Assembly (NCBI GenBank): GCA_029239575.1 | Contig: JARBUP010000206.1 | Coordinates: 1-5,402, forward strand | Source: Bacillota bacterium | GTDB lineage: Bacteria; Bacillota; Clostridia; Tissierellales; Sedimentibacteraceae | Direction: 5' to 3' | Length of the DNA stretch: 5,402 bases | Notes under the pieces: model-generated | What the model saw: the letters and a program-made list of their open reading frames with translations, nothing else | Told to the model about the DNA's origin: nothing | Database searches by the model: none | Translations under genes and position numbers: made by a program | Shown here: positions 5,288-5,402 of the stretch, piece by piece | How positions within the stretch are numbered: position 1 is the stretch's first letter | How the letters are laid out: each line of letters opens with the position of its first letter

Positions 5288-5402
5288 CTTATATATAATA
5301 TATTCGAGTATTTATTATTTATTTCAGGGTATAAACTTTTTTTATTATTATATTTTGATTTTTCAGAATTTTAATACAAATCTATACAACAATGTTAATT
5401 TA
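5288..5402. other. AT-rich right end with no recognisable gene
   Basis: No open frame with a credible start or ribosome binding site is visible on either strand. An ATG at 5393 near the edge has no Shine-Dalgarno sequence upstream. On the minus strand TTAACA and TAAAAT occur with a 19-bp spacer, too weak to call a promoter. Confidence 0.45.

Noticed and set aside
1..5402. CRISPR array, tRNA, rRNA, transposase or toxin-antitoxin pair
   Set aside because: No spaced direct repeats, cloverleaf or rRNA sequence, transposase motifs or paired small overlapping genes were seen on either strand.

Overview
The window looks like chromosomal DNA from a low-GC, anaerobic Gram-positive bacterium, most likely of the Clostridia. 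The evidence is strong AT bias, A-ending codons and frequent AGA/ATA, strong GGAGG-type ribosome binding sites, consensus TTGACA/TATAAT promoters, a lipobox-bearing lipoprotein, and a flavin-based extracytoplasmic reductase. No species can be named from the sequence alone.

The left part (1-1314) is a minus-strand two-gene unit. A MarR-family repressor gene (808-1257) is followed 1 nt downstream by a MATE multidrug efflux gene that starts at 806 and runs off the left edge. The unit has a consensus sigma-A promoter. Its -35 box lies inside one copy of a TTGACATGTCAA palindrome, and a second copy covers the predicted transcription start. This is the layout expected of an autorepressed, drug-inducible efflux operon of the MepR/MepA kind.

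The centre (1315-3433) holds a divergent, monocistronic plus-strand gene. Its product is a 583-residue lipoprotein with a covalently flavinylated FMN-binding domain joined to an FAD-dependent fumarate-reductase-type domain. All catalytic residues of the C4-dicarboxylate reductases can be located. It has its own promoter at 1545-1573 and ends at a 22-bp perfect hairpin that probably serves both strands. No quinone or cytochrome partner is present in the window.

The right part (3434-5402) carries two minus-strand genes of unknown function, each with its own predicted promoter. One is a 96-residue orphan protein (3482-3772). The other is a 342-residue protein (3998-5026) with an N-terminal Tudor/SH3-like segment, a charged coiled coil, a cysteine cluster that may bind zinc, and a beta-rich C-terminal half. 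The last 290 bases have no recognisable gene. They hold two adjacent hairpins, one of them a terminator for minus-strand transcription arriving from beyond the right edge.

The three transcription units look functionally independent. Nothing seen amounts to a clear new multi-gene system. The items most worth following up are the repressor/promoter layout, the stand-alone flavin reductase, and the multidomain unknown protein.
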